From Oscillatoria sp. SIO1A7 (GTDB lineage Bacteria > Cyanobacteriota > Cyanobacteriia > Cyanobacteriales > Laspinemataceae), in contig JAAHFN010000022.1 of NCBI GenBank assembly GCA_010672965.1, positions 62,001 to 126,000 of the forward strand: a DNA stretch of 64,000 bases. The letters run 5' to 3'. The first letter of the stretch is position 1. Every line of letters starts with the position of its first letter. A program made the translations under genes and the position numbers. The notes under the pieces were generated by a model. The model saw only the letters and a list, made by a program, of their open reading frames with translations, ran no database searches and was not told the origin of the DNA. Below, one piece after another: positions 1-9,188 of this stretch.

Positions 1-149
1 TGAAAGAAAATAACAGCGATCTCTAGCCCTTGATGCGCAATTGTTTTTTTGTCAATATCTTGGTGCGCGAGCTAGTAGGCTTGCCATCCCTGCTAGCTCA
101 CCTGCTAAACCGGGACAGTTGCGATCGCCTACAGGCGGCGAGCCGACTC

Positions 150-247
150 CTGGAAACCCGACCCGATCGGGCTTGGGGCAGTCACCGGGGGAACCGGGGG
201 ACTGCCCTTACGGTATTTATGGAACAGCTACGCGCGTATTTTATATA
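150..247. repeat. Remnant of the ATATCAAATCCG-type inverted-repeat element
   Basis: The words TTTATGGAACAGCTACGCG and the preceding CCGGGGG / GGACTGCCC region match the right half of the full elements at 35968-36149 and 59000-59155. The left end is missing or degenerate here. The remaining bases 1-252 hold no gene I can support; the short open frames have no recognisable content. Confidence 0.55.
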
Positions 248-252
248 ACTTA

Positions 253-2265
253 TCAAGGGAACAAATAAGTATATCCCTGCAGACTGCGTTCGTAGTTTTG
301 AAGCAAATGTTGAGACTCATCAAGAGTAATTCGCTCTTGTTTTAAGGCTTGCTCGGTTTGTTGGCGAATACTTTCTACTAAATCCTCAGAGTCATATTGG
401 ACGTAGCCGAGAACTTCTGTCATTGTATCCCCTTTGACCACATGTTCGATTTCATAGCCATTAGGGCTGAGCTTAATGTGGACGGCGTTGGTGTCGCCAA
501 AAAGATTGTGAAGATTTCCCATAATTTCCTGGTAGGCTCCATTAAGGAACATCCCCAGATAGTAAGGTTTACCAGGCTCAAGCGGATGAAGTTCTAGAAC
601 TTTTTTGACATCTAAAAGGTCGATAAACCGATCTATTTTGCCGTCGCTATCACAGGTGAGATCTGCCAGAGTTCCGCGCTGGATTGGTTCTTCATTGAGG
701 CGATGGATCGGCATAATCGGAAATAGCTGACTTATGGCCCAGCTATCGGGAGCAGATTGGAAGACAGAAAGATTAACGTAGTAGATAGACGCCATAATTT
801 TGTCCAAGTCTTCCAGGTCGTCTGGAACGTATTCTTGTTGGCGAGTAATTGCTGCAATTTTGTTGCAGCAAGCCCAGAATAGCTGTTCCGCTTTAGCTCG
901 CTCGCGCAAGCTCAGATAGCCAAAGTTAAACAGGCTGATGGCTTCTTCTTTAAACTGAATTGCGTCGTGGTATGTTTCTTGATAGTTGTCGGTTTTTATA
1001 GATTCATAAGTATCGTATAAATTGCGGAGTATAAGATGTTGTTTTTCATTGCCTATTTCTGGTATTTCTGTAGAGACACCACTACTCGCGAGAATGTTAA
1101 AGATTAAGACGGATTGATGGGAAGCGATCGCCCTACCGCTTTCGCTAATAAGTGTCGGTACAGGTATATCCACTTCCTGGCAGGCTTCCTTCACCTCTGC
1201 TACAATATCATTGGCATAGTTTTGCATATTGTAGTTTTTAGAAGCGTGGAAATTTGTCTTAGATCCGTCGTAGTCCACTGCCAAACCACCCCCCACATCC
1301 AGATAGTTCATATTAGCTCCTAATTTAGCCAATTCTACATAAATCTGGCTTGCTTCTCTGATAGCATCTTTGATAACGCCGATAGAAGAAATCTGTGAGC
1401 CAATGTGGAAGTGGAGCAGTTGGAGAGATTCGAGCATATCGCTAGCAGCAAATAGATCTACTGCTTGGATAATTTCGGGAATGGTGAGGCCAAACTTAGC
1501 GCGATCGCCCGTTGAATTTCCCCACTGACCCATCCCCTTACTTTTCAGCTTAGCTCGCACGCCCAAAACCGGCTTAATTCCCAGTTCTTTGCTAACTTGG
1601 ATAGCCATATTTACTTCTTCTATCTGTTCGAGGACAATAATCGGCCTCTGTCCCAATTTGGCGGCCAGCATAGCTGTCTCGATGTATTCTTTATCTTTAT
1701 AGCCATTGCAAATAATCGGGGCACCGGGAGTTTTTAAGGTAGCCAAAGCAATCATCAATTCTGGCTTGGAACCAGCTTCCAAACCAAACTGATACGGTTG
1801 GCCAAAGCGCACTATATCTTCTATCAAGTGTCGCTGCTGGTTGCATTTAACTGGGAAGACTCCGCGATAGACGCCCCTGTAGCTATAGCGAGCAATAGCT
1901 TTGGCAAAGCAGGCATTCAATCTCTCGATTCTATCTTCCAAAATATCTGAGAAGCGAATCAGCAAGGGCAGTCCTAGATTTCGCTGGCGCAGAGCCTCTA
2001 CCAGTTCATACAAATCTAAGGAACCACCGCGATCGCCTTGAGGAGATACGGTAACGTGACCGGCAGCATTAATAGAAAAATATGGCTCTCCCCACCCCTT
2101 AATCCTATACAGTTCCTCGCTCTTCTCTATGCTCCATTTTTTTAAGCCATCTGCTCCCACCTCCTTGAGCCTTTCCTGCTCTGGGAAGTTGTTTTTAACT
2201 GTTGCACCTCCATTGTTTGATGGGGATCCTGCAGCGATATCCTCTGTTGTAGGCTCTAAATTCAT
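253..2265 (-). CDS. speA: Biosynthetic arginine decarboxylase
   Basis: This enzyme decarboxylates L-arginine to agmatine with PLP, the first step of polyamine synthesis in cyanobacteria, in the cytoplasm. The 670 residues fit the usual 630-700 of the SpeA family (group IV decarboxylase, alanine-racemase fold). The PLP lysine is in VFPVKCNQQ (K140). A glycine-rich GGGLAVDYDGS segment is the expected phosphate-binding loop, and the C-terminal barrel domain is complete. The first roughly 45 residues are a polar, low-complexity extension. The ATG at 2265 is preceded on its strand by AAGGAGG, about 11 bases away, which fixes the start. It is divergent from ndk with about 250 bases between them. 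No riboswitch or operator was seen. Confidence 0.96.
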   Translation of the reverse strand: MNLEPTTEDIAAGSPSNNGGATVKNNFPEQERLKEVGADGLKKWSIEKSEELYRIKGWGEPYFSINAAGHVTVSPQGDRGGSLDLYELVEALRQRNLGLPLLIRFSDILEDRIERLNACFAKAIARYSYRGVYRGVFPVKCNQQRHLIEDIVRFGQPYQFGLEAGSKPELMIALATLKTPGAPIICNGYKDKEYIETAMLAAKLGQRPIIVLEQIEEVNMAIQVSKELGIKPVLGVRAKLKSKGMGQWGNSTGDRAKFGLTIPEIIQAVDLFAASDMLESLQLLHFHIGSQISSIGVIKDAIREASQIYVELAKLGANMNYLDVGGGLAVDYDGSKTNFHASKNYNMQNYANDIVAEVKEACQEVDIPVPTLISESGRAIASHQSVLIFNILASSGVSTEIPEIGNEKQHLILRNLYDTYESIKTDNYQETYHDAIQFKEEAISLFNFGYLSLRERAKAEQLFWACCNKIAAITRQQEYVPDDLEDLDKIMASIYYVNLSVFQSAPDSWAISQLFPIMPIHRLNEEPIQRGTLADLTCDSDGKIDRFIDLLDVKKVLELHPLEPGKPYYLGMFLNGAYQEIMGNLHNLFGDTNAVHIKLSPNGYEIEHVVKGDTMTEVLGYVQYDSEDLVESIRQQTEQALKQERITLDESQHLLQNYERSLQGYTYLFP

Positions 2266-2317
2266 GGGATTCTTAACCTCCTTTTTGACGTTTTCAGCTC
2301 TGAGCTTTTAGAGCGCA

Positions 2318-2440
2318 AGGGCCAGCAGGGGGGGGGCAGGGGAGTGTGGGGAGTGTGGGGAGAGGGTATTTTCTGAGAGTCCCTCCCACACCTCGTAGGC
2401 GGCCTCGTAGGCGGCCTCCCACCCTTCCCCCGCCCTCTGT
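2318..2440. repeat. Low-complexity G/C array between speA and ndk
   Basis: A run of G is followed by GGGGAGTGTGG repeats and a doubled CTCGTAGGCGGC unit, then C-rich tract. The same word types recur at 48.7 and 51.7 kb. No coding content is supported. Confidence 0.6.
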
Positions 2441-2469
2441 CTCCTGCTCCGAAAGCCGACCGCTCGTAG

Positions 2470-2475
2470 TATAAT
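2470..2475 (+). promoter_or_regulatory. -10 box upstream of ndk
   Basis: TATAAT lies about 40 bases before the TTG start of ndk. No good -35 hexamer is visible at 16-18 bases upstream, so the promoter is only partly supported. Confidence 0.5.
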
Positions 2476-2513
2476 CCGTCTTTAGTGTCAAGAAACAATT
2501 GCAGGAGAGCGGT

Positions 2514-2966
2514 TTGGAACGGACATTTATCTTAATTAAGCCCGATGGCGTTCAACGGGGACTTGCCGGTCAGATAATCAGTCGCTTTGAGACCAAAGGT
2601 TTTACCTTGGTGGGTATGAAGTTTATGAACGTCACTAAAGAACTGGCTGAGAAACACTATGATGTTCACCGAGAAAAATCCTTTTTTGCAGGTCTAATCC
2701 AATTCATCACGTCCGGCCCTGTAGTGGCTATGGTTTGGGAAGGAGAAGGGATTGTGTCTTCTGCCCGCAAGCTGATTGGTGCGACCAATCCATTGAGCGC
2801 AGAACCAGGTACGATTCGAGGGGACTATGGAGTAACTGTGGGTCGCAATCTGATCCACGGTTCTGATGCTATTGAGACTGCCCGAACAGAAATTGGACTT
2901 TGGTTTGAAGAAGAAGAACTCGTTTCTTGGCAGCCTACTCTAACTACGTGGCTATACGAGGATTAA
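2514..2966 (+). CDS. ndk: Nucleoside diphosphate kinase, TTG start
   Basis: It transfers the gamma-phosphate from ATP to nucleoside diphosphates through a phosphohistidine. The nucleophile is H115 in [10 protein letters not shown], and the nucleotide-binding start [15 protein letters not shown] is typical. An in-frame TTG at 2499 would add five residues. I choose the TTG at 2514 because AGGAG at 2503-2507 sits six bases before it, and the resulting 150-residue protein begins exactly where the family begins. No ATG is available. It is followed by two AAACCCGG/CCGGGTTT hairpins that could end transcription. Confidence 0.95.
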   Translation: MERTFILIKPDGVQRGLAGQIISRFETKGFTLVGMKFMNVTKELAEKHYDVHREKSFFAGLIQFITSGPVVAMVWEGEGIVSSARKLIGATNPLSAEPGTIRGDYGVTVGRNLIHGSDAIETARTEIGLWFEEEELVSWQPTLTTWLYED

Positions 2967-3014
2967 AAAGTGGCTCCCATTGTCCCGAGGTAATTTAGAG
3001 ATATTCCAGAAAAG

Positions 3015-3102
3015 AAACCCGGTTTTTTGGAAAAACCGGGTTTGTACAGCAAGCCCTATTTATAAAAAAAAGAAACCCGGTTTTTCCAACAAACCGGGTT
3101 TC
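3015..3102. repeat. Two AAACCCGG...CCGGGTTT palindromes
   Basis: Stems at 3015-3043 and 3072-3102 each have T-rich or A-rich loops. The same palindrome recurs at 20162, 36270, 41754, 41842 and at the window end. It is a dispersed repeat that may also serve as a terminator for ndk. Bases 3103-3373 are AT-rich and hold nothing I recognise. Confidence 0.8.
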
Positions 3103-3373
3103 TGGCCTTTGGCAAAGCTATTATTAGCTCGACCGGTTTTCTGGTAGATCGCGATGAATAATTTAGGAATGCTATAGTTTATTTCTTGTGATACAGCTCT
3201 GGGTTGGTGGCAGTTTTTCTATTGTCTTCCGGGTGCCGGAAATGTATATATAAAAATACAGATTATTACCAAAAGCATAAGATCAAAGATTATCTTTAAT
3301 TCGGTGCTAATCTATTATATTAACAATACTGCGGCGCGGATATAAATAGTCTTGCCAGAAACAACAATAGATT

Positions 3374-4135
3374 TTAAGCTTCCTCTTCCCCATCGTCCGA
3401 TTCGCTGCTATAAGACTCTTGCTTTGAATTGTTAGAAGTCGGCTCGGTAGCTTCTACAGTTTCGGGCGTGCGTTCGGAGAATCCCCAGATAAATAATAGG
3501 GCAATAATGGAAATCATCAACCATTGGGGCGGCGCCATGTTGGGATTAATGACTCTGAGCAGCAAGCGCAAGCCAACTAAGGCCACCGTTATGTAGCCAG
3601 CATCTTCGAGATGAACGTATTCATCAAGCCAGCGGATGAATAAACCAGCCATAAACCTCAGAGCGACAATACCAATAGCACCACCGGTGATAATAATCCA
3701 GATTTGTTCGGAAATGGCTACTGCAGTAGTAACGCTGTCCAAAGAAAAAGCTAAGTCCGTCATTGCTATCGTAGGAATTACCTGTAATAGCGAGGTAAAT
3801 CTAGGGCTTTGCTCTGTTGTTTCCTCTTCGTTTTGTCTGGACGTATAGTATTGCCACACTAACCACAAGAGATAGAGGGCTCCTATAAGATCGAATTGCC
3901 AAAACTGAATGACCCAGGTGGCAGTTAAAATGAGGGCCATACGCAGCACAAAAGCCGCTAGCAAGCCAAAATTAAGGGCCTGACGCTGGAGCTTGGGATC
4001 TGCCAAACCTTGGGCAATTGATGCTAGGGCGATCGCATTGTCTGCTGACAGCACCGCCTCCAATCCCACCAAAATTACTAGCAGGAAAAAGGATTCAACC
4101 CCAAAATTGAGGGAAAAATCTAGACTTTCTATCAT
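3374..4135 (-). CDS. TerC-family integral membrane protein
   Basis: The 253 residues form about seven hydrophobic helices separated by short loops, with acidic residues inside membrane segments (EAVLSADNAIALAS near residue 27 and MTDLAFSLDSVTTA near 125). These are the paired TerC signatures thought to bind metal. In plants and cyanobacteria TerC relatives help insert thylakoid proteins; in other bacteria they export manganese or confer tellurite resistance. Which applies here cannot be decided from sequence. The C-terminal 40 residues are polar and acidic, probably disordered. The start at 4135 gives the expected N-terminus. It stands alone, convergent with nothing near. Confidence 0.88.
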   Translation of the reverse strand: MIESLDFSLNFGVESFFLLVILVGLEAVLSADNAIALASIAQGLADPKLQRQALNFGLLAAFVLRMALILTATWVIQFWQFDLIGALYLLWLVWQYYTSRQNEEETTEQSPRFTSLLQVIPTIAMTDLAFSLDSVTTAVAISEQIWIIITGGAIGIVALRFMAGLFIRWLDEYVHLEDAGYITVALVGLRLLLRVINPNMAPPQWLMISIIALLFIWGFSERTPETVEATEPTSNNSKQESYSSESDDGEEEA

Positions 4136-4542
4136 TAACTGTATTTCTCACCGGACAGCTTTCAATCTTTAGCGTGGGAGCAAATCGTCTTACGTCAGCT
4201 TAGGGATTTCCAAATAAATATTTCTCCCTGGCTTCCGGGAACGGACGGGGGACAGGAGCTGTCCTGGGTCGCAGACTGTACGATCGCCCGTCGTGCGGTA
4301 GGGGAAATTTATGTCTTGGAATTAAAATATGGTTGCAATCGGGATGGCTATCGCGGCCCATTTACTATAGAAAACTGAGCTACCTGCTTCAGACTTAAAA
4401 ATTGTTGCCCCCAAGACCCCACTTATCACTTGCCCCAAAATTGAACCAAATTCTAGCTGACGAGAAGTGCTACTACCTAATCAGCTTAACGCTTAACGGT
4501 AAAGTTATGGGGACTATCATCTAAGACTGTGCCCCATGCAAA

Positions 4543-4603
4543 GACAAAAGTCCCGACTCCAAACTACGTCGGACCGCCACGTTTTGGAGTCGGGACTTTT
4601 GTC
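4543..4603. terminator. Long perfect inverted repeat
   Basis: Two 21-base arms (4543-4563 and 4583-4603) are perfectly complementary around a 19-base loop. The arms begin GACAAAAGTCCCGACTCC. No T-run typical of an intrinsic terminator follows, although the right arm itself contains TTTT. It lies between genes transcribed away from each other, so a palindromic insertion or nuclease-processed repeat is equally likely. Confidence 0.5.
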
Positions 4604-4650
4604 CTTGCCCGCTCGCTCCATTCTAAAATAAGACTTAAATAAGACTTATA

Positions 4651-4686
4651 CCATTATTGGGGTTGCGATCGCAGCCCCAATAATGG
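4651..4686. repeat. Palindrome centred on a HIP1 octamer
   Basis: CCATTATTGGGG and CCCCAATAATGG flank TGCGATCGCA, giving a 36-base almost perfect palindrome upstream of psaM. It could be an operator or just a cruciform-forming repeat. Confidence 0.5.
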
Positions 4687-4824
4687 CCCCCTAGAATAAG
4701 GTTGGGGGAAGCAAACGGAATTGGGGGTAAAGGGATTTGATTTTTGCTCCTTACCCAACCCCGCTTCTGCCTTACCCTTTTCAAGGGAGATGTTGCAGAA
4801 ATATTCGGGGGCGCCAGTTTGCTA

Positions 4825-4830
4825 TATAAT
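4825..4830 (+). promoter_or_regulatory. -10 box upstream of psaM
   Basis: TATAAT sits about 80 bases before the psaM ATG. The -35 region is weak, as is common for light-regulated cyanobacterial promoters. Confidence 0.45.
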
Positions 4831-4911
4831 CGCCCCAGGAAGTTTAACGATCGCGAACCACGCGGACGACTTCCCTTTGTTTGACAAATTCATTATTAGG
4901 AGTCTTCAAAG

Positions 4912-5004
4912 ATGCTGACAGACGCCCAAGTGCTTACCGCTCTGATTATTGCTCTGATTCCCGGAATCCTTGCATTCCGACTGGCTACAGAATTGTATAA
5001 ATAG
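4912..5004 (+). CDS. psaM: Photosystem I reaction centre subunit XII
   Basis: This 30-residue protein, too short for usual ORF cut-offs, reads MLTDAQVLTALIIALIPG and ends FRLATELYK. It matches the one-helix PsaM subunit of cyanobacterial photosystem I, where it sits at the trimer side next to PsaB and PsaI and stabilises the complex in the thylakoid membrane. AGGAG at 4898-4902 lies nine bases before the ATG. A strong hairpin about 100 bases downstream would end the transcript, making a monocistronic gene. The length and ending match the family closely. Confidence 0.95.
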   Translation: MLTDAQVLTALIIALIPGILAFRLATELYK

Positions 5005-5111
5005 GGAAAGAGCCGATCTTATCGTTCTCATAAGCGCTATTAGCAATTAGTTATTAGCAATGAACTAAAAAATAGTTGCTGACTGCCCGATTGCAGCAAA
5101 GCTATTGAAAA

Positions 5112-5154
5112 AATAGCAAGGGGCTTTGAGGATTGCTCAGAGCCCCTTGCTATT
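5112..5154 (+). terminator. Hairpin after psaM
   Basis: AATAGCAAGGGGCT pairs with AGCCCCTTGCTATT around a short loop. The position after psaM suits a rho-independent terminator, although the T-run after the stem is poor. Confidence 0.65.
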
Positions 5155-5159
5155 AGCAG

Positions 5160-5760
5160 ATCGATTTCGGCAATATATAGCAGTAAGCTGTAAGCAGTCG
5201 GCTTATGGACTTGCAAGTTAATAATCAGTTCTTGGGCTATGCCCGTTCCTCGGTCCAGCTACGCCTACTAATCCGCTCGCGCCCGAACGGTGGTGCGCTT
5301 AGGGACTGGTACTAAATTTGCTGCGCAAGTCCCTTATGGACGAAGAGCTACGGCTGCGCCAACAGAACGATTTGGCAGATCTAGCCTTGGAAATGAAATT
5401 GTCCTAACATTTCAGCGTAGTACATACTATACTAAGGTTAGGACCATTACAAAATACAAAAGCTTATCCAACTCGTAGGACGGGCGGAGCGAGGGAGAAA
5501 TATTTATTTGGAAATCCGGGGCGCGATCGCCCTTGCCTCCGGCGATAGCTAATTGCTGAGCTATAATAGTGGCAATAGCAATTGCTGCGAGCAATTGCAA
5601 CCCTGATGCTTACGCTAAAGCAGGGAAAACGACTCTAGGCTTGGATTAAACCCAAGAAAAATTAAAGTCCTATTGCAATCTAGATTTTGCCAATAGGGTG
5701 CATTTGCTAAAGCCCTACGGAAAAAAATGGGTAGCAATTGAGCAAAGCAGGGAATTTCAA
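5160..5760. other. Gene-free stretch with repeat fragments
   Basis: It contains words shared with other intergenic regions: GGTACTAAATTTGCTGCGCAAG (also at 34926), an inverted copy of the GTAGGACGGGCG / CCAAATAAATAT repeat at 5476-5520, and AGCTGTAAGCAGTCGGC fragments. No coding frame has recognisable content. Confidence 0.6.
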
Positions 5761-5764
5761 TACC

Positions 5765-6166
5765 ATGAACGGAATTCAAGCACCAATCCCCCATAAGCAA
5801 AGCCATAAGCAAAGCCATAAGCAAAGGGAGCCAAGGCGTCGCCGCCAGACGGACCAATTTCGCAGGCGTCGTAGAAAACGCAATTTTTATGGAGCGATCG
5901 CCGCTGAAACTACCGCTAAGCTAGTCGCGAATCTGCTGCTATCGACGGTAGCAATTTCTGCTTTGGTACAACTGGTGCCCCATTATCGAGTTCAGCAAGA
6001 AAAGCTAGAGGAAATCCGTGCAGAGGTTGCCCAGACAGAAGCACGGGTAAATCGCTTACGTTCTGACTTTGGTCGTCACTTCGATCCAGAACAGACCAAA
6101 AAAATTATGCAGGAACATACCTATCGAATCGATCCCAACCAGAAGCGCATCATATTTGAGGAATAA
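5765..6166 (+). CDS. Conserved cyanobacterial one-helix coiled-coil protein
   Basis: The function is not known. The 133-residue protein has a basic N-terminal tail (RRRRQTDQFRRRRRKR, about residues 26-41), one hydrophobic helix (about 62-82) and a charged coiled coil after it (QQEKLEEIRAEVAQTEARVNRLR). This layout, cytoplasmic basic tail plus helix plus periplasmic coiled coil, resembles FtsL/DivIC-type septal proteins, but the likeness is structural only. I recall close relatives as cyanobacterial hypothetical proteins. The ATG at 5765 is preferred over an in-frame TTG at 5738. The HKQS unit is repeated near the start by a short tandem repeat (5791-5825). Confidence 0.75.
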   Translation: MNGIQAPIPHKQSHKQSHKQREPRRRRQTDQFRRRRRKRNFYGAIAAETTAKLVANLLLSTVAISALVQLVPHYRVQQEKLEEIRAEVAQTEARVNRLRSDFGRHFDPEQTKKIMQEHTYRIDPNQKRIIFEE

Positions 6167-6258
6167 AGCTTGAAAAATAACTGGGAATTATTACCAATAT
6201 TTATAAGGATATCTTTCCCTCCGAGTATTTTAATTGTAAAAATCAGTCGATTCGGGCT

Positions 6259-6522
6259 TTGAATCAAGTCCCGCGCAGGTTGTCAGGCGGCGGAGGGTGC
6301 AAAAAAATGCTTCGAATAGCTCTTGGGGCAGCCGATCGCCTGCAACCGATTCTGACAACCAGTATCGCGACCATTGTCGGCGTAGTTACCCTAGCGCTCA
6401 GCGACCCCCTTTGGTTTCCCTTGTGTATGGGGATTACTTTCGGATCGATCGCTTCAATGGCGATCGCTCTATTAGTCACCCCTTGTTTGTATTTGCTGCT
6501 AACTCCGCCAATCAAGTCTTAA
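6259..6522 (+). pseudogene. C-terminal remnant of an RND efflux pump
   Basis: The frame encodes RLQPILTTSIATIVGVVTLA and then a PLCMGITFGSIASMAIALLVTPCLYLLL segment typical of the last membrane helices of AcrB/CzcA-type RND transporters. A complete pump is about 1,000 residues; fewer than 80 recognisable residues remain, and the upstream sequence shows no continuation. It is a dead 3' fragment left by deletion. The start given is only the first possible codon. Confidence 0.8.
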
Positions 6523-6621
6523 AGATATAGCAATTACCTTTCAGCTTTCAGCCTTCAGCTTAGCTTACGCTGCCTAGCGCTATATTAAATCCGGGTTTCA
6601 AAGACAGTTTTTCTCAAAGCT

Positions 6622-6745
6622 TATTGCTGAGGGAGCATTTTAATGAAAGTACGCTGCCGCCATTCCGCCCGACCGGCGCGGCTATACAAACTCTCGCCCT
6701 CTTTGGGCAACAAGAGTGCAAAAGTGAAATGCTCCCTATTGCTGA
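6622..6745. mobile_element. Non-autonomous element with 9-bp target duplication (copy 1)
   Basis: A 106-base element (6631-6736) begins GGGAGCATTTTAA and ends with the inverted terminus TGAAATGCTCCC. It is flanked on both sides by the identical 9-mer TATTGCTGA (6622-6630 and 6737-6745). It is too short for a transposase. Copies 2 and 3 are at 18276 and 62697, each with its own 9-bp duplication. Confidence 0.85.
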
Positions 6746-6817
6746 AAACTTAAAGCTGAAAGCTGAAAGCAGAAGAGCGCAGCCTGCGCGCCGTGGAGCG
6801 CATAAACTGAAAGCTTA

Positions 6818-7558
6818 TTAAACATTAGCTATGCTTAGGAGTTGATTCATCCAAGTTTTTGCCAGAGAGCGCCAAGAACATTTGAGATCTAGGGGTAAGT
6901 CAATGGGCTGGTCTGCTGCGGCCATTGCGCGCCGGTAATCGGCGATCGCGCAATTCCAGTCCCCCGCCAGATGGTGGGTCCGCCCTCGCTGGGTGTAAAT
7001 ATATCCTTCCAGTTGACCCAAAATTAGAGCGCGATCGAAGTTCTCTATGGCCCAGTCGTACAATCCCAATTGTCGCAAGGTAATCCCTTGGTTGATTACG
7101 GCTCTAAAGTTCAGCGGGTTGAGGTCAATGGCTAGATCGTAATCTTCTAGGGCCTTGGTCAATTCTCCTTTGGCCGCATAGCAATTAGCTCGGTTATTAT
7201 AGGCAGCCGCTAGGGACGGATTTAATTCTATGGCTCGCTCGCAATCGGCGATCGCCTTGTCCGTTTCAGAATTTAAAAGATACATCAGCCCTCGATTGTT
7301 ATAGTCAATCGCAGCGATCGGGTTTTGTTCGATTAAGTAAGTGAGGATTGCGATCGCTCCTGGGTAATCGGCCTCTCGGGCTTTGGCCGCAGCTTGGTGG
7401 CGCAGAAGCGACGAAGGGATGTTTTGTGAGAGCCAGTATTGCGGATCTTGGCTAAGCGAGCCCTCCTCCAAGCTAAACTCTCTTAGCCCTAAAGGCCCAT
7501 TATTAGGATGGCTTTTGTCGGTTTGGTTGTTGCGATTGATAAAAGAGGAAGCACTCAT
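6818..7558 (-). CDS. Tetratricopeptide-repeat protein
   Basis: From about residue 50 the 246-residue protein carries four to five TPR units (for example AAIDYNNRGLMYLLNSETDKAI, then PSLAAAYNNRANCYAAKGEL), which form a superhelical protein-binding surface. The first 45 residues are polar. No signal peptide or membrane helix is visible, so it is probably cytoplasmic. TPR proteins of this size in cyanobacteria act in photosystem assembly, pilus biogenesis or signalling, and the sequence does not say which. It is not in an operon. Confidence 0.82.
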   Translation of the reverse strand: MSASSFINRNNQTDKSHPNNGPLGLREFSLEEGSLSQDPQYWLSQNIPSSLLRHQAAAKAREADYPGAIAILTYLIEQNPIAAIDYNNRGLMYLLNSETDKAIADCERAIELNPSLAAAYNNRANCYAAKGELTKALEDYDLAIDLNPLNFRAVINQGITLRQLGLYDWAIENFDRALILGQLEGYIYTQRGRTHHLAGDWNCAIADYRRAMAAADQPIDLPLDLKCSWRSLAKTWMNQLLSIANV

Positions 7559-7746
7559 CTGGATCCGATCCCCAAAGATACTACTAGAACTAACCTATAA
7601 ATTCCTATCCTTCAAAGGTGTTTCCGGTGTGTAGCTTTCGCGATCGCCCATTTTTTTTTCAAAAAATTTTTACAAAGGCCCAGAGTTAAGGTGTAGGGTG
7701 TGGGGCCGCCATCGGTGTGGGCGAGCAGGGGACTGAGTTGTAAATG

Positions 7747-8706
7747 TTAAGTGAATAACTCGGTTAAAAGCCATTCTGCTTGCCAATCTTTCGGGTGGAT
7801 TTTGCCGCATTCTTCTGGCAACCTAATCCCGTGGTAGGCATAATAGGTGTAACCGTCGGCAAACTGAAGCGCTGGGGAGCCGCCCGCATGGAGGCGGTAT
7901 TGGGAGTCTAAGGCGAGAATCCTGGGGCGATCGCAAATAAAACAAATTCTCTCGTATGGGAAAAGATAGCCGCAGTTTTCGACTATGGATTGAAATACAG
8001 ACCATCTATGGCGATCGTAGAAGCTGCATCCCAAAGCAGAAATATAAAAATCGAATAAGACTCCTTTGTATTTCGCCCAAACCGCCGGAACGATAGCGTG
8101 GTTCATTGTCTTATCAATTTTATAATCGCATTCAAAATCAAACCCGAGATTGAGAATTTGCCACCGCGCTATGCCCCAAGGTGTCGATTCTGGACAGCCT
8201 CCCCAATAGTTGTTTAGTAGCGGTCTGCCCAAATAACCCGCTATTTTGTCTCGCACGCGATCGCCCTTGCAGGAAACCAGTTCTGCATTCAGTTGCTTTC
8301 TCAGTTTCGCTATCAGTTCTTCTTGTAGCTTGCTTTCGAGCGGCGTACCGAGTTTTTTGCGTATATTTTTGCGGTTGATTTTGTTAGCTATTTTATTGCC
8401 TATTTTTTTGACTGCATTGTCTTCTCTCGCTGTTTGTTCATCCTCCAGCAAAATTTCGACTTGATTCCACAATTTATCCCCTGCTAGAATCCGCAGAATC
8501 ATTTTCCAAGCTATGGTTGGGCGATCGCAAAAAATAATCTCTGGCTCTGGCAGTCCTAGCAGAGCATAAGCAGATCTTACGGCATCGGCGGCTAAGGGGC
8601 GAGCGATCGGTTCCACAGACATAGCAAGGCGACGCCATTTTTACCGACAAACTGGAATTAGCGCTTCTTGTTTGGGAGTTAGCTTTTCAATTTTTGCCAA
8701 TGACAT
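7747..8706 (-). pseudogene. DUF6745-like protein, N-terminus cut by an in-frame TAA
   Basis: The open frame from ATG 8622 encodes 291 residues that begin in the middle of a familiar block (SVEPIARPLAADAVRSAYALLGLPEPEI). Upstream in the same frame lies a complete start: ATG at 8706 after a GGGAG site, then LTPKQEALIPVCR, a TAA at 8643-8641, and KWRRLA leading into the long frame. From memory, relatives read Y-R-E-K-W here, so the TAA replaces a single codon. The rest of the gene looks intact, including many basic residues around 110-135. The function is unknown; some relatives carry leucine-rich or internalin-like N-termini. Confidence 0.75.
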
Positions 8707-8741
8707 GGGGCAATTCTCCCTTTATCCGATTAATTGTTACC

Positions 8742-8768
8742 GTAGGACGGGCGTCCCGCCCGTCCCAA
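8742..8768. repeat. GTAGGACGGGCG palindromic repeat
   Basis: TAGGACGGGCGTCCCGCCCGT is a short palindrome that recurs at 28070-28264 (tandem), 30605, 35810, 46010 and 46255. Confidence 0.6.
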
Positions 8769-8810
8769 GAAAGAAATTAAATTAAAATCCTCCCGACGCG
8801 CAGCGAGGGA

Positions 8811-8910
8811 GTTTTTTTGGAACGCAAGGCGTCGGGAATGGTAGAGAAAAATGAAACGAGCCAGTTTTTTTTTGGAACGCAAGGCGTCGGGAATGGTGTA
8901 GAGAAAAGTG
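8811..8910. repeat. Direct repeat of about 45 bases
   Basis: Two copies (8811-8854 and 8863-8910) share TTTTGGAACGCAAGGCGTC and GGGAATGG followed by AGAGAAAA. No coding role. Confidence 0.7.
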
Positions 8911-8943
8911 AAAAGTAAAAAGAAGATTCCAATTTACCCTACA

Positions 8944-9061
8944 CCTAGTGGCGCGTCCAGCTTAAAATTGTGGCAAACTACCTCAATAGCCCCCCTTTTT
9001 AATTTATCGGGAGGTTTGGGGGGATCGAACCCACAATTTTAACCGTCGCCTTGCCACTAGG
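8944..9061. mobile_element. Small inverted-repeat element
   Basis: Imperfect terminal inverted repeats of about 30 bases (CCTAGTGGC...TTAAAATTGTGG and its complement) bound a 118-base segment with a C-run/G-run inner palindrome. It fits a MITE-like element; a target duplication is not clear. Confidence 0.6.
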
Positions 9062-9188
9062 GTGTTGATTTTAGGGGCAATTTCTGCGTTTTGATGACAA
9101 ACGGGGATCGTCACGGTGAGAACCCGAAATCTCCGTTACTGTAAGACTTTCCGGCTCCCGAAAGCGATCGTAAAATAGCCGGAAGTTT

